Positions 37,654-46,872 of a stretch of DNA of 64,000 nucleotides are shown here, in pieces (the first letter of the stretch is position 1; each line of letters opens with the position of its first letter). Under the pieces are notes generated by a model. That model ran no database searches, was not told the DNA's origin, and saw only the letters and a list, made by a program, of their open reading frames with translations. Both the position numbers and the translations under genes were made by a program. The stretch spans positions 62,001-126,000 of the forward strand of contig NZ_JACSPZ010000005.1 of assembly GCF_014836905.1 (NCBI RefSeq), in the 5' to 3' direction. This stretch comes from Solibacillus faecavium (lineage in GTDB: Bacteria > Bacillota > Bacilli > Bacillales_A > Planococcaceae).

Positions 37654-38094
37654 CTATTTAATTTTATTTTTGAACTTCACAACATGTACACTGTTTTTCT
37701 CTTCTTTATAAAAAATCTCTTCAAAAATAACTGTTAGTAAAAATGCATTTAAAAATGGAATGATGATATACATTGGCATACCACCTAAATCGTATTGCAT
37801 TAATCCACGTGCAAATACCTCAACAAAACCAATTTGGGAAAAGTAAAAAATCATTCCTACTCCTACCTGCCAAATCGGACGCTTGTCCTCACGTTTTTCA
37901 AACCATAGTACTTTTTTAAACGAATTACGGACATCTTCTGCTATAAAGGCACTTAACAATAAAATCACAATAAATAAAATAGGTATATGATAAATTTCCA
38001 CTTTCATGAAACTTAAATTCGTTTGATAAAATAGTGCTGTCACTGATGTTGCCATAATGAAAGCAATTAAACTATTTTGTATTTTTCTACTCAA
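37654..38094 (-). CDS. Small multi-pass membrane protein, unknown function
   Basis: 146 aa with four hydrophobic segments (about 9-24, 34-52, 76-97, 107-127) and a basic C terminus. It begins with TTG (38094) with AAGGGGGAG 5 nt upstream. I do not recognise the family. It has its own terminator and is not obviously coupled to hflKC upstream, which ends with a strong terminator. Confidence 0.7.
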   Translation of the reverse strand: MSRKIQNSLIAFIMATSVTALFYQTNLSFMKVEIYHIPILFIVILLLSAFIAEDVRNSFKKVLWFEKREDKRPIWQVGVGMIFYFSQIGFVEVFARGLMQYDLGGMPMYIIIPFLNAFLLTVIFEEIFYKEEKNSVHVVKFKNKIK

Positions 38095-38214
38095 ATTTGC
38101 TCCCCCTTAATTATATTACTCACTTATTATAACAATAAAATAATAATTTGAAATAATATAATTCAAATTTTCAGTGAAGGTAAATATTGTAAAATAAATC
38201 CACCAATAAAAAAG

Positions 38215-38246
38215 GCTATTTAGAATGGGTTTACATTCTAAATAGC
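38215..38246 (-). terminator. Terminator of hflKC
   Basis: Perfect 13-bp stem GCTATTTAGAATG/CATTCTAAATAGC with T-rich flanks on both strands. Confidence 0.88.
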
Positions 38247-38258
38247 TTTTTTCTGCTT

Positions 38259-39332
38259 TTAATCTAATTGACCTGATAGTAATTTCGCATATGGTGAATC
38301 AGATGGAATAATAATCATTGTCTCATTACCAATTGTTTTCTTGTATGATTCCAATGTTCGGAATAAACTGTAGAACTCCGGGTCTTTCGAGTAAGCGGCA
38401 TTATAAATTTGAGCTGCCTGTGCTTCCCCTTCTGCACGGATTACAGACGCTTCCTTATTTGCTTTTGCAAGTGTTACCTGTACTTCCTGATCAGTCTTTG
38501 CCTCTTTACTACGCTTTTCCGCATCCCCTTCAGACAGATACTTTTGCGCAATCGATTGACGTTCCGAAACCATTCGTGTATAAACAGACTGTTCGTTCTC
38601 CTCAGGTAAATCAGTACGGCGAATACGCACATCAATTACTTCAATACCGAAATTGGCAGATTCAATTAATTCATTGACACGTTGTGTAACACGGTCATTA
38701 ATGTTCCCGCGTTTCGAATCTTTTTCATTAATAATATCTCCGTACTCCGTTTGACCGAATTCTGTACGAAGTGCCGAATAAATAAACTCCTCCATACGAT
38801 TTTCCGCATTGAGCAACTGTCCTGCATTTGAGATTAACGCTTTTGGATCCGTAACACGCCATACTGTATAATTGTCGATAATAATCCGCTTTTTATCCTT
38901 CGTGCTGATCTCTTCTTCTGTCATATCATGAGTCATTAAATTTCTTGGAAGAGTCGTCACACTTTGGATGAATGGGATTTTCATATGAAGTCCCGGTTCC
39001 CTTTCGTACTTCACTACTTCCCCGAACTGACGAACTACTTTATATTCATTTTCTTTTACAATATACAAGTTCGCAACTACGACAATTAATGCAGCAAACA
39101 CAACCGTTAATACAATAGCAGAAGTAACCCATTGCTTAACATTTAAAGGCTTTTTATCTTTTTTTAATGGTGTTGGTGCTTTTTTTGTATTTAAATCACC
39201 GTTATTTACTTGTTGATCTGGATCATTCGCTTTCGGGACTTTCTTTACTTCTTTCGATCCGTTTTTATTGCCGAATAGTTTTTTCACAAATTCATCTAAA
39301 TCGCCGTTAAAATTATTTTTGTCGTTACTCAT
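38259..39332 (-). CDS. hflC: HflC-like protease modulator with N-terminal extension
   Basis: SPFH-domain membrane protein; with HflK it forms a cage that modulates the FtsH protease. 357 aa. A charged, low-complexity cytoplasmic segment of about 67 residues (DEFVKKLFGNKNGSKEVKK, then PTPLKKDKKPLNVK) precedes the single helix (about 69-91) and the SPFH domain (EYKVVRQFGEVVKYEREPG, GLHMKIPFIQSVTTLPRN). The coiled region with AEKRSKEAKTDQEVQVTLAK and the C-terminal IIIPSDSPYAKLL are typical. The start ATG overlaps the hflK stop by four bases (ATGA). E. coli HflC has no such extension. Confidence 0.88.
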   Translation of the reverse strand: MSNDKNNFNGDLDEFVKKLFGNKNGSKEVKKVPKANDPDQQVNNGDLNTKKAPTPLKKDKKPLNVKQWVTSAIVLTVVFAALIVVVANLYIVKENEYKVVRQFGEVVKYEREPGLHMKIPFIQSVTTLPRNLMTHDMTEEEISTKDKKRIIIDNYTVWRVTDPKALISNAGQLLNAENRMEEFIYSALRTEFGQTEYGDIINEKDSKRGNINDRVTQRVNELIESANFGIEVIDVRIRRTDLPEENEQSVYTRMVSERQSIAQKYLSEGDAEKRSKEAKTDQEVQVTLAKANKEASVIRAEGEAQAAQIYNAAYSKDPEFYSLFRTLESYKKTIGNETMIIIPSDSPYAKLLSGQLD

Positions 39333-40300
39333 TCACTTTTGCTCCCTTCTTTTTTCTCTTCTGTAGAAGGTGGTGTCGTTTGCATTGGTTGAATCGGCAA
39401 GTACTTCATCGTACCGCTGCCATCATCATTCATTATATAAATTTGGGCATTCGGTAAAACTGCCTCCAATGTTTCTAGTACTAATCGTTCACGTGTAATA
39501 TCTTTATTCAGGCGATATTCTTCATAAAGCTGATTAAATAATGCCACTTCACCTGTAGCTTGCTCAATACGTGAAGCCTTTTCCCCTTCCGCTTTTGAAA
39601 GAATTGCCGCTGCTTCACCAACCGCTTCACTTACACGCTGGTTTTCATACTTTTCTGCTTCGTTAATCTTTGTATTTTTTGTCTCACGCGCATCGGTAAC
39701 ATCTGTGAATGCTGCACGTACTTCCTGATTTGGTACTTCTACATCTTGCAGCTTTACGCCTACAACCCCAATACCGATATCGTACTTATCGATTAACGAT
39801 ACAAGCAACTCACGTGTTTCTGCTTCAATATCCGCTTTACCATCCGTTAATGCCTCATCGATTGTTGAGCTGCCAATGATTGAACGAATCGCACTGGATG
39901 TCGCATTATGTAAAATCGCTCGCGGCTCCTGTGAACTAAATAAGTATTTTTTCGGGTCAACTATTCGCCATTGAACAACAAGATCTGTTAAAACAATATT
40001 TTCATCACCTGTAATCATTTTTGTTTCTTTATCGAATGCTTCCACCGTACCGTCCGGATTTTGCTTATAGCCGAACTGTAAACTGTATGTTTCCTTTGAT
40101 AAAATCTCTACTGCCTGTACTGGCCATGGTAATTTAAAATGAAGTCCTGAATCTTGTATTGTCTCATCCGCTTGACCAAATGTAATCACTACTGCCTGTT
40201 CCGATTCATCTACTGTATACCACGATGTCGTAACAACAATAATTGCCACAACGGCAAACAAGGCAAGTGCTACCCATAGTAATGTTCTTTTTACACTCAT
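39329..40300 (-). CDS. hflK: HflK-like protease modulator
   Basis: Partner of HflC in a membrane-anchored SPFH complex. 323 aa. One N-terminal helix (about 6-27), then SPFH text EQAVVITFGQADETIQDSGL, HFKLPWPVQAVEILSKETYS and DLVVQWRIVDPKKYLF, and a coiled region ending before a Pro/Glu/Lys tail. AAGGAGG ribosome site. B. subtilis lacks hflKC in this region; here the pair lies between polA and phoR. FtsH itself is not in the window. Confidence 0.88.
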   Translation of the reverse strand: MSVKRTLLWVALALFAVVAIIVVTTSWYTVDESEQAVVITFGQADETIQDSGLHFKLPWPVQAVEILSKETYSLQFGYKQNPDGTVEAFDKETKMITGDENIVLTDLVVQWRIVDPKKYLFSSQEPRAILHNATSSAIRSIIGSSTIDEALTDGKADIEAETRELLVSLIDKYDIGIGVVGVKLQDVEVPNQEVRAAFTDVTDARETKNTKINEAEKYENQRVSEAVGEAAAILSKAEGEKASRIEQATGEVALFNQLYEEYRLNKDITRERLVLETLEAVLPNAQIYIMNDDGSGTMKYLPIQPMQTTPPSTEEKKEGSKSE

Positions 40301-40403
40301 CGTAAAGAACCTCCTTTTTTATTTTCCTTTTATTCTACGCTCCATCTATTGTAAAAGTTTCATATTTTTTGAGAAACATAAAAAGGTAGAAGAAAATCAA
40401 AAA

Positions 40404-40436
40404 ACCATGCAAATAGCGCAAAGCTTTTTGCATGGT
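40404..40436 (-). terminator. Terminator of phoPR
   Basis: 10-bp stem ACCATGCAAA/TTTGCATGGT followed by TTTTTGATTTT on the minus strand. Confidence 0.87.
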
Positions 40437-40546
40437 CGCGTGTACCATTGTGGCATATTACCTTTTTTGAAACGGGGGTTTCTATAAAAAATATATCACC
40501 CCAATATAAAGGCTATATAACATTATTGTAAAGCTACTGTTAAGCT

Positions 40547-42085
40547 TTAACGTTGTAATGGCAGAAATACTTTTATGCTGGTACCTTTGCCAATTTCACT
40601 TGCTACTTGAATTTTCCCATTATGAGCTTCTATTAAATGTTTCACGATAGATAATCCAAGCCCTGTACCACCAGAATTACGGCTACGTGCACGATCCACC
40701 CTGTAAAAGCGTTCAAAAATACGTGCAATCTCTGCTTTTTCAATGCCGATTCCTTCGTCCTTCACTTCAAAAATTCCGTATTGTTCATTCGCACTAATAC
40801 ATAGTGTCACGGTAGTTTCTTCTTTTGAATATGCAATGGCATTATTAATTAAATTCGTAAAAATCTGCATCAATCGATTAACATCACCTAAAATAACCGC
40901 ATCCTGCTCAATTTTCACATCAAATTGCATATTTTTACTTTCCAGCTGCGAACTCGTTAAATCAACAACCCGCACTAAAATATCCTGAAGCTTCGTTGGG
41001 GTCACATCAAGCGTAAAGCCGTGGCGCTCAATTTTGGATAGCTCGAGTAAGTCATTAACAAGAACCTGAATTCTATTGCTTTCATCGTAAATGATATTCA
41101 AGAAAGAAAGCAACATTTGCTCGTCTTTAAACGCTCCATCCAGAAGGGTTTCCGAAAAACCTTTAATCGATGTAATCGGTGTACGCAGCTCATGGGATAC
41201 ATTCGCCACGAAATCTTTTCTAATCTGCTCCAATCTTACAAGCTCACTTACATCATGCATGACTATAACTACACCTAGCCAACGACCGTGCTCACCAACA
41301 ACAGGTGCCCCATATACTTGCTCATAATATTCTTCGTCAGCAATTTCCATTACAAGCTGCTGGCGATATGGCAATTCCGTTAAAAACACATGGTCGATAA
41401 ATTGCTCCAGTTCCTTTGGTAATCCTAGCATCATGAAATTTTTACCGATAAGCTGTTCTGTGGGGAGCTCGAAAAGTGTTTGGAACTTTTTATTAACAAT
41501 AGAAATGTTCCCTTCACGGTCTATCATCATTAGCGCACTACCCATATTTTCAATTAATGTCTTTAAACGTTCTTCCTCGATTGCCCGCGTCTTCGTTATA
41601 TCCTGTAAATTGCGTGCTAAAATATTGATTGAATTTCGTAATTCCACAATTGTTTTTGGTCCATTTGCAAAAGCCCGCGCCCGATAGTTGCCTTTCGATA
41701 ACTCCAGTGCCGTCTTTGTAATATTGATAATCGGCGTTATAAAATTACTGGCAACGCGATGAGCCATAAAACCCGTTATAATAAATCCACCTAATAACAT
41801 TGCCGCTATAAGTACATACATTTTTTGCTTAATATCTATTAAAGACTCTGCCTCAACATCAATCCTAGAGGCATCTATAATAGCTTGTTTTTGACTTGCC
41901 GTTAGCTCAATCTGCTGTTCCTCTACTATCTGTGCTAATTTGTTTTCTGAGACATTTGTCGCTTCGTTAATATATTCATCAATAAAAAAAGGAAAAAGCT
42001 GCCCTATGAACAGCCCTAGAACAGCTAAACTTGATCCAATAACAAAAATAAACGAATAAAACAAACGATTTTTCATTCCGTTCAT
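40547..42085 (-). CDS. phoR: Sensor histidine kinase PhoR (short sensor)
   Basis: Senses phosphate limitation and phosphorylates PhoP. 512 aa against about 579 in B. subtilis. Helix 1 (about 9-34) and helix 2 (about 90-108) enclose only about 55 extracytoplasmic residues, so the large extracellular sensor of B. subtilis PhoR is missing. HAMP, a PAS domain (about 170-280), HisKA with NVSHELRTPITSIKGF (His298) and an HATPase with GIGIEKAEIARIF and GGTGLGLSIVKHL follow. The start overlaps the phoP stop by one base. Confidence 0.92.
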   Translation of the reverse strand: MNGMKNRLFYSFIFVIGSSLAVLGLFIGQLFPFFIDEYINEATNVSENKLAQIVEEQQIELTASQKQAIIDASRIDVEAESLIDIKQKMYVLIAAMLLGGFIITGFMAHRVASNFITPIINITKTALELSKGNYRARAFANGPKTIVELRNSINILARNLQDITKTRAIEEERLKTLIENMGSALMMIDREGNISIVNKKFQTLFELPTEQLIGKNFMMLGLPKELEQFIDHVFLTELPYRQQLVMEIADEEYYEQVYGAPVVGEHGRWLGVVIVMHDVSELVRLEQIRKDFVANVSHELRTPITSIKGFSETLLDGAFKDEQMLLSFLNIIYDESNRIQVLVNDLLELSKIERHGFTLDVTPTKLQDILVRVVDLTSSQLESKNMQFDVKIEQDAVILGDVNRLMQIFTNLINNAIAYSKEETTVTLCISANEQYGIFEVKDEGIGIEKAEIARIFERFYRVDRARSRNSGGTGLGLSIVKHLIEAHNGKIQVASEIGKGTSIKVFLPLQR

Positions 42086-42795
42086 TATTTTTTTGGCTCC
42101 TCAAATTTATATCCTAAACCACGAATTGTTTTAATATAAAGTGGTTTACGACTATTTTCTTCAATTTTATCTCGAAGATGGCTAATATGGACGTCTACAA
42201 TACGTGTATCTCCTGCAAAATCATAGTTCCAAACAGCACTAAGTAATTGATCACGTGTTAATACCCGATTTTTATTTTCAAGTAAGTATACTAGTAATTC
42301 AAATTCTTTCGGTGTGAACTCCAAAGATTCTTCATCAATAAATGCTTCAAATCGCTCCGGGAATACTCTTAAATTTCCAAACGAGTATACGACTTCATTT
42401 GTCTCAATTGCCTCTTCTACAACTGGTCCTGAAAAACGTCGCAATACAGCCTTAACACGTGCGATTACTTCTCGAGGGCTAAATGGTTTAGTCATGTAGT
42501 CATCTGCACCCAGCTCTAAACCTAATACTTTGTCGAATTCATCATCTCTAGCTGTTAACATAATAATTGGTATATTTATGCGTAAACGTCGTAATTCTTT
42601 ACATACTTCCACACCATCAAGTTTCGGCAGCATTAAATCCAGTAATATTAAGTCTGGTGCTTGCTGAACTGCCGTATCAAGCCCAGCCTGACCATCATGT
42701 GCTAAAAGAACTTCAAAGCCAGCTTGCTCCAAATTATATTTCAATAATGTTGCGATTGGCATTTCATCTTCTACTACTAAAACCGTTTTAACCAT
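42085..42795 (-). CDS. phoP: Response regulator PhoP
   Basis: OmpR-family regulator of the phosphate starvation response. 236 aa from the ATG at 42795, chosen for GGAGGAAC and because the protein then opens MVKTVLVVEDEMPIATLL. Receiver domain with phospho-acceptor Asp in LILLDLMLPKLDG and Lys in MTKPFS; C-terminal winged helix with RIVDVHISHLRDKIE and TIRGLGYKFE. It overlaps phoR by one base. mdh is its neighbour in B. subtilis; here an ABC transporter lies between. Confidence 0.96.
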   Translation of the reverse strand: MVKTVLVVEDEMPIATLLKYNLEQAGFEVLLAHDGQAGLDTAVQQAPDLILLDLMLPKLDGVEVCKELRRLRINIPIIMLTARDDEFDKVLGLELGADDYMTKPFSPREVIARVKAVLRRFSGPVVEEAIETNEVVYSFGNLRVFPERFEAFIDEESLEFTPKEFELLVYLLENKNRVLTRDQLLSAVWNYDFAGDTRIVDVHISHLRDKIEENSRKPLYIKTIRGLGYKFEEPKK

Positions 42796-42903
42796 TTTAA
42801 GTTCCTCCAAATCGATTTGAAACCCCCATCTCAAAATCAATTTTCCATGTGGTTGACTATCAACTATTTCTATAATTATGTACTGCTTAGAAGCACTATC
42901 TTC

Positions 42904-42932
42904 ATAGTAGCAACTTTTTTTGAAAAGTACAA
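42904..42932 (-). promoter_or_regulatory. Sigma-A promoter of phoPR
   Basis: -35 TTGTAC (42927-42932), 17-nt spacer, -10 TACTAT (42904-42909), about 100 nt before the phoP start. The divergent stretch up to 43140 is AT-rich; no well-spaced promoter for the transporter could be chosen. Confidence 0.65.
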
Positions 42933-43152
42933 TTATTCATATGTGAAGACATCATTTTACTGACTAGAATTTCATATACCTTATTATTTCGATAGGTAAA
43001 ATAACATTTCTTATTGACCGAATATTTGTTATTATGTTAACATTTAGAAAATTATTTATATGCGCACGGAAGATAAGCGTATGTAAATTTTTTTAATATT
43101 AATTCCGAGTATTTCAATATGTTAAGTATAACAATAGAAAGCAGGTGCTTCC

Positions 43153-43926
43153 ATGGCAAATGGAATCAATATTGAGTTAATTAATTTAACGAAAAGTTTC
43201 GGTGAAAAAGAAGTATTAAAGGATATTAACTTAACAATCCCCGCTGGACAATTTGTCGCAATTGTCGGGAAAAGTGGTTGCGGAAAGAGTACGCTTCTAC
43301 GAATCATCGCAAATTTAGATCAAAAAACAGCTGGCGAATCTTTAAAGAACGGGATTCACCAAGATGATTTCTCAGGCGTTCGCGTCATGTTTCAAGAGGA
43401 TCGATTACTCCCATGGCTGTCTGTTTTAGAAAATGTCGGGGTTGGCACAGAGTTGAAAAAGGATTGGCAACCGCTCGCATTAGAAGCGCTTGAACATGTT
43501 GGGTTAAAGGACCGCGCTAAAGAGTGGCCACATGTATTGTCAGGTGGGCAAAAACAAAGGGTTGCACTAGCGCGTGCACTTAGTGCAAAACCAAGACTCT
43601 TGTTATTGGATGAGCCGCTCGGGGCATTGGATGCTCTGACACGATTGGAAATGCAAAATCTAATCGAACAATTATGGTTAAACCAAAAATACACTTCGTT
43701 GCTCGTGACACATGATGTGGCAGAAGCAATTACATTGGCGGATCGAATTATTCTAATAGAAGACGGGATTGTAGCACTGGATTTGCCAGTTAACCTTCCC
43801 CGCCCTAGAACACGCTCAAATCCAAAATTTGCGGAGCTAGAGGAAATACTGCTTCAACAGTTATTAGGACAACAAATAAAAACAGAATCACCAACTAAAC
43901 AAAAACAATTACAAGCAATTATTTGA
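43153..43926 (+). CDS. ABC transporter ATPase, nitrate/sulfonate/taurine family
   Basis: Energises import together with the next two genes. 257 aa. Walker [11 protein letters not shown]-loop [18 protein letters not shown], signature [15 protein letters not shown], Walker [17 protein letters not shown] and the H-loop VTHDVAEAI are all intact. The sequence after the Q-loop is typical of SsuB/TauB-type subunits. GCAGGTG ribosome site. The three plus-strand genes form an operon between phoP and mdh. Confidence 0.92.
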   Translation: MANGINIELINLTKSFGEKEVLKDINLTIPAGQFVAIVGKSGCGKSTLLRIIANLDQKTAGESLKNGIHQDDFSGVRVMFQEDRLLPWLSVLENVGVGTELKKDWQPLALEALEHVGLKDRAKEWPHVLSGGQKQRVALARALSAKPRLLLLDEPLGALDALTRLEMQNLIEQLWLNQKYTSLLVTHDVAEAITLADRIILIEDGIVALDLPVNLPRPRTRSNPKFAELEEILLQQLLGQQIKTESPTKQKQLQAII

Positions 43927-43939
43927 GGAGGTATTACTA

Positions 43940-44878
43940 ATGAAAAAACTACTCTCTATCTTTTTTCTCTTAACTCTATCCATTATTTTAGTCGGGTGCT
44001 CAGCATCGAATGCAGAAAATAAAAAGGTGCGAATTGGCTACCAAAAAAACGGTACAACATTATTATTAAAAGCGAATGGTGAACTTGAATCACGTTTAAA
44101 GGAATTAGGTTATTCAGTGGAATGGTCTGAATTCAATACGGGCAGTTCAATTCTAGAAGCATTAAACTCCGGAGCTATTGATTTTGCCAATGCAAGTGAT
44201 GCCCCATCAATGATGGCATTATCAAAAGGAATGAATTTCAAATACATCGCAGGTGAAGAATCTTCTCCACAATTCGAGGGGATTTTAGTAAAAAATGACA
44301 GCCCTATCCAATCAATAGAACAATTGAAGGGAAAAAAGATTGCGTACAATAAAGCTTCCATCTCCGAATATTTATTAGTTACTGCTTTGGAAACAGTTAA
44401 TCTGACACTGGATGATGTAGAATCTGTTATTTTAAGTCCTGCAGATGCGACTATTGCATTTCAAAACGGTGAGGTTGATGCCTGGGTTACTTGGGATCCG
44501 TATATGACGGTTTCCGAAAGTAAAGGCAATCAAATTTTAGCTACAGGAGAAGGCATTGTGGAACACCGCGGATTCTACTATGCATCTGATAAATTTATTG
44601 AATCCAATAAAGATGCTGTCGTTGCCTATGTGGAAGAATTATCTAAAGTCGGTGAAGCTATTGATACTGATTCAAGTGATGCAGCAGAAATTCTTGAAGA
44701 GAATACAGGTATCGCCGCAGATGTTTGGGTAACAAGCTTAGCCCGACGTTCATCTGTTGCTACTTATTTGGATGAAGATGCACAAGCAGATTTACAAAGA
44801 TTAAATGAAGATCTTTATGACATTGGATTAACAACTAATCTTGTAGAAAATCTTGAAAACTATATTTGGAAACCATAA
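43940..44878 (+). CDS. ABC transporter substrate-binding lipoprotein (SsuA-like)
   Basis: Captures the substrate outside the membrane. 312 aa. Lipoprotein signal with ILVGC (Cys20). The fold of the nitrate/sulfonate/taurine binding family is shown by VRIGYQKNGTTLLLKANGELE, EFNTGSSILEALNSGAIDFA, and the late FQNGEVDAWVTWDPY. Aliphatic sulfonate is the best guess, yet no ssuD-type monooxygenase is adjacent, so related organic anions remain possible. GAGGAGG ribosome site, 13 nt after the ATPase gene. Confidence 0.87.
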   Translation: MKKLLSIFFLLTLSIILVGCSASNAENKKVRIGYQKNGTTLLLKANGELESRLKELGYSVEWSEFNTGSSILEALNSGAIDFANASDAPSMMALSKGMNFKYIAGEESSPQFEGILVKNDSPIQSIEQLKGKKIAYNKASISEYLLVTALETVNLTLDDVESVILSPADATIAFQNGEVDAWVTWDPYMTVSESKGNQILATGEGIVEHRGFYYASDKFIESNKDAVVAYVEELSKVGEAIDTDSSDAAEILEENTGIAADVWVTSLARRSSVATYLDEDAQADLQRLNEDLYDIGLTTNLVENLENYIWKP

Positions 44879-44889
44879 GAGGTGAGTAA

Positions 44890-45657
44890 ATGAAGAAGAA
44901 AAAATGGATTCATTTGATTGAGCCGTGGATCATTCCTATTTTAATTATTATCATTTGGGAAGTATCAAATAAAACAGGCATCCTTGCCAATACAATATTA
45001 CCTGCCCCCTCTGATGTAATAGCAGCAGGTTATCAACAAGCAGCTTCAGGGGTTCTGTTTGAACATCTTCAAATCAGTACAACACGTGCTTTAATCGGGT
45101 TTCTGATCGGCGGAAGTATTGCTTTTATTATCGGTATTTTGAATGGGATTGTTCCATTCGCACAGCGGTATTTAGATACAACTATTCAAATGCTGCGAAA
45201 CATTCCGAATTTGGCACTCATTCCATTAGTTATTATTTGGTTTGGTGTAGGCGAAGAAGGAAAAATCTTTTTAGTGGCAATAAGCGTTTTTTTCCCTATT
45301 TACGTCAATACGTACCACGGAATCCGTAATGTAGATCCGCGGTTAATCGAAATGGGGAAAATATATAATCTTTCGAAATACAAACTGTTTTTTAAAGTAA
45401 TTATTTTAGGAGCAATGCCATCGATATTAGTCGGTATTCGCTATTCATTAGGAATAATGTGGCTTACTTTAATTGTTGCAGAAACAGTAGCGGCAAGTTC
45501 AGGTATCGGTTATATGTCAATGAATGCACGTGAATATATGCAACTTGATATTGTTGTATTGGCAATTATTTTATATGCCATTTTAGGAAAAATTGCAGAT
45601 TCTATTGCAAAACTATTAGAGAAAAAATTATTAAAATGGAATCCCGTGTACCAATAA
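44890..45657 (+). CDS. ABC transporter permease (SsuC-like)
   Basis: Membrane channel of the importer. 255 aa with about six helices and the BPD_transp_1 coupling region EMGKIYNLSKYKLFFKVIIL (about 155-174), including the EAA-like contact. The NTG-style text ILPAPSDVIAAGYQ near the N terminus is typical of the SsuC/TauC family. GAGGTG ribosome site 11 nt after the binding-protein gene. Confidence 0.9.
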   Translation: MKKKKWIHLIEPWIIPILIIIIWEVSNKTGILANTILPAPSDVIAAGYQQAASGVLFEHLQISTTRALIGFLIGGSIAFIIGILNGIVPFAQRYLDTTIQMLRNIPNLALIPLVIIWFGVGEEGKIFLVAISVFFPIYVNTYHGIRNVDPRLIEMGKIYNLSKYKLFFKVIILGAMPSILVGIRYSLGIMWLTLIVAETVAASSGIGYMSMNAREYMQLDIVVLAIILYAILGKIADSIAKLLEKKLLKWNPVYQ

Positions 45658-45665
45658 AAAAATGA

Positions 45666-45695
45666 AGGGCTTCGGTATAAACTACCGAAAGCCCT
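45666..45695. terminator. Bidirectional terminator between transporter and mdh
   Basis: Stem AGGGCTTCGGTA/TACCGAAAGCCCT with one bulge, T-rich on both strands. Confidence 0.87.
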
Positions 45696-45707
45696 TTTTG
45701 CTTTATA

Positions 45708-46646
45708 TTATTTCAATGCTTTCATAACGTCTACAACTGCATCCGCAGAATGATCCAACGCTGCTTTTTCATCATCTGTCAGTTCCAGCTCATAAATTTT
45801 TTCAATTCCATCGGCACCTAATAATGTTGGTACGCCTAAATAAATGCCATTATAACCATATTCACCTTCTAAGTAGGCGATTGCTGGCAAAATTCGCTTT
45901 TGATCCTTTAAAATCGCTTCCGCCATCTCCACCATTGCAGCTGCCGGTGCGTAGTACGCAGAACCGTTTCCTAATAGATTAACAATTTCTCCTCCACCAA
46001 CACGTGTACGCTGTACTATTTCCTCTAAACGATCCGCTGGAATCAAGCTATGTAAAGGTACCCCTCCAATGGAAGCATATCGCGTTAATGGAACCATTGT
46101 GTCACCATGACCGCCTAATACTAAAGCCGAAATGTCTTTTACCGAAACATTTAATTCCTCTGCAACAAACGCGCGGAAACGAGCAGTGTCCAATACACCC
46201 GATTGACCAATGACACGAGTTTTCGGGAACCCCGATTCTTTAAACACTGTATAAGTCATCGCGTCTACAGGGTTTGTTAAAACGATAATAATTGCATTTG
46301 GAGAAGTGTTTGCAATTTCCTTTGCTACAGTTTTCATTACACCTTGATTAATTTGAACTAAATCATCACGACTCATACCCGGCTTACGTGCAACACCCGC
46401 AGTAATTAATACGATATCCGAGTTAGCTGTATCCTCATAAGATGATGTACCTGTCACATATGAATCAAATCCTTGAACAGGGGCTGCTTCCCACATATCC
46501 AATGCTTTTCCCTTTGTAGGATTTTCAGCTGCTGGAAGGTCTACTACTACAATATCGCCCAATTCTTTTTGTGCAGCTAAAAATGCTGCTGTTGCTCCGG
46601 TAAATCCACTACCAATTACTGAGATTTTTTTGCGTTTAAGTTTCAT
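45708..46646 (-). CDS. mdh: Malate dehydrogenase
   Basis: Oxidises malate to oxaloacetate with NAD in the citric acid cycle. 312 aa from the ATG at 46646 (AAAGGAG upstream), the B. subtilis length; the reading frame runs 114 nt further without support. LDH-like type: NAD-binding [15 protein letters not shown], substrate Arg in [23 protein letters not shown], and catalytic His in [11 protein letters not shown]. The icd terminator lies upstream, so mdh probably has its own promoter, although citZ-icd-mdh read-through is common. Confidence 0.97.
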   Translation of the reverse strand: MKLKRKKISVIGSGFTGATAAFLAAQKELGDIVVVDLPAAENPTKGKALDMWEAAPVQGFDSYVTGTSSYEDTANSDIVLITAGVARKPGMSRDDLVQINQGVMKTVAKEIANTSPNAIIIVLTNPVDAMTYTVFKESGFPKTRVIGQSGVLDTARFRAFVAEELNVSVKDISALVLGGHGDTMVPLTRYASIGGVPLHSLIPADRLEEIVQRTRVGGGEIVNLLGNGSAYYAPAAAMVEMAEAILKDQKRILPAIAYLEGEYGYNGIYLGVPTLLGADGIEKIYELELTDDEKAALDHSADAVVDVMKALK

Positions 46647-46698
46647 TATGAATCGCTCCTTTAGAATAATAATCTTAGCATCATAAAAATATGTACAA

Positions 46699-46731
46699 AA
46701 AAGGGAGAAAACATTACGCTCTCTCCCTTTT
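46699..46731 (-). terminator. Terminator of icd
   Basis: 10-bp stem AAAAGGGAGA/TCTCCCTTTT followed by TTG and T-rich DNA on the minus strand. Confidence 0.75.
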
Positions 46732-46872
46732 GTAACTATTATTAATTTTGGAACGAACAACTTATAAAGTCAATTATTACCTCTATCATTTTGAAATTAT
46801 TAGAACAATACTATTCATTACTAAACAATTTGTTCATAATTTCACATATAAAGGTAAAAAATTAAGCTTTAA

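Noticed and set aside
43085-43140. CymR-like site before the sulfonate-type transporter
   Set aside because: TTAATTCCGAGTATT has some likeness, but I cannot recall the consensus exactly and no second half was clear.
46647-46760. N-terminal extension of mdh
   Set aside because: The added 38 residues are unlike any malate dehydrogenase, overlap the icd terminator and precede a strong ribosome site at the shorter start.
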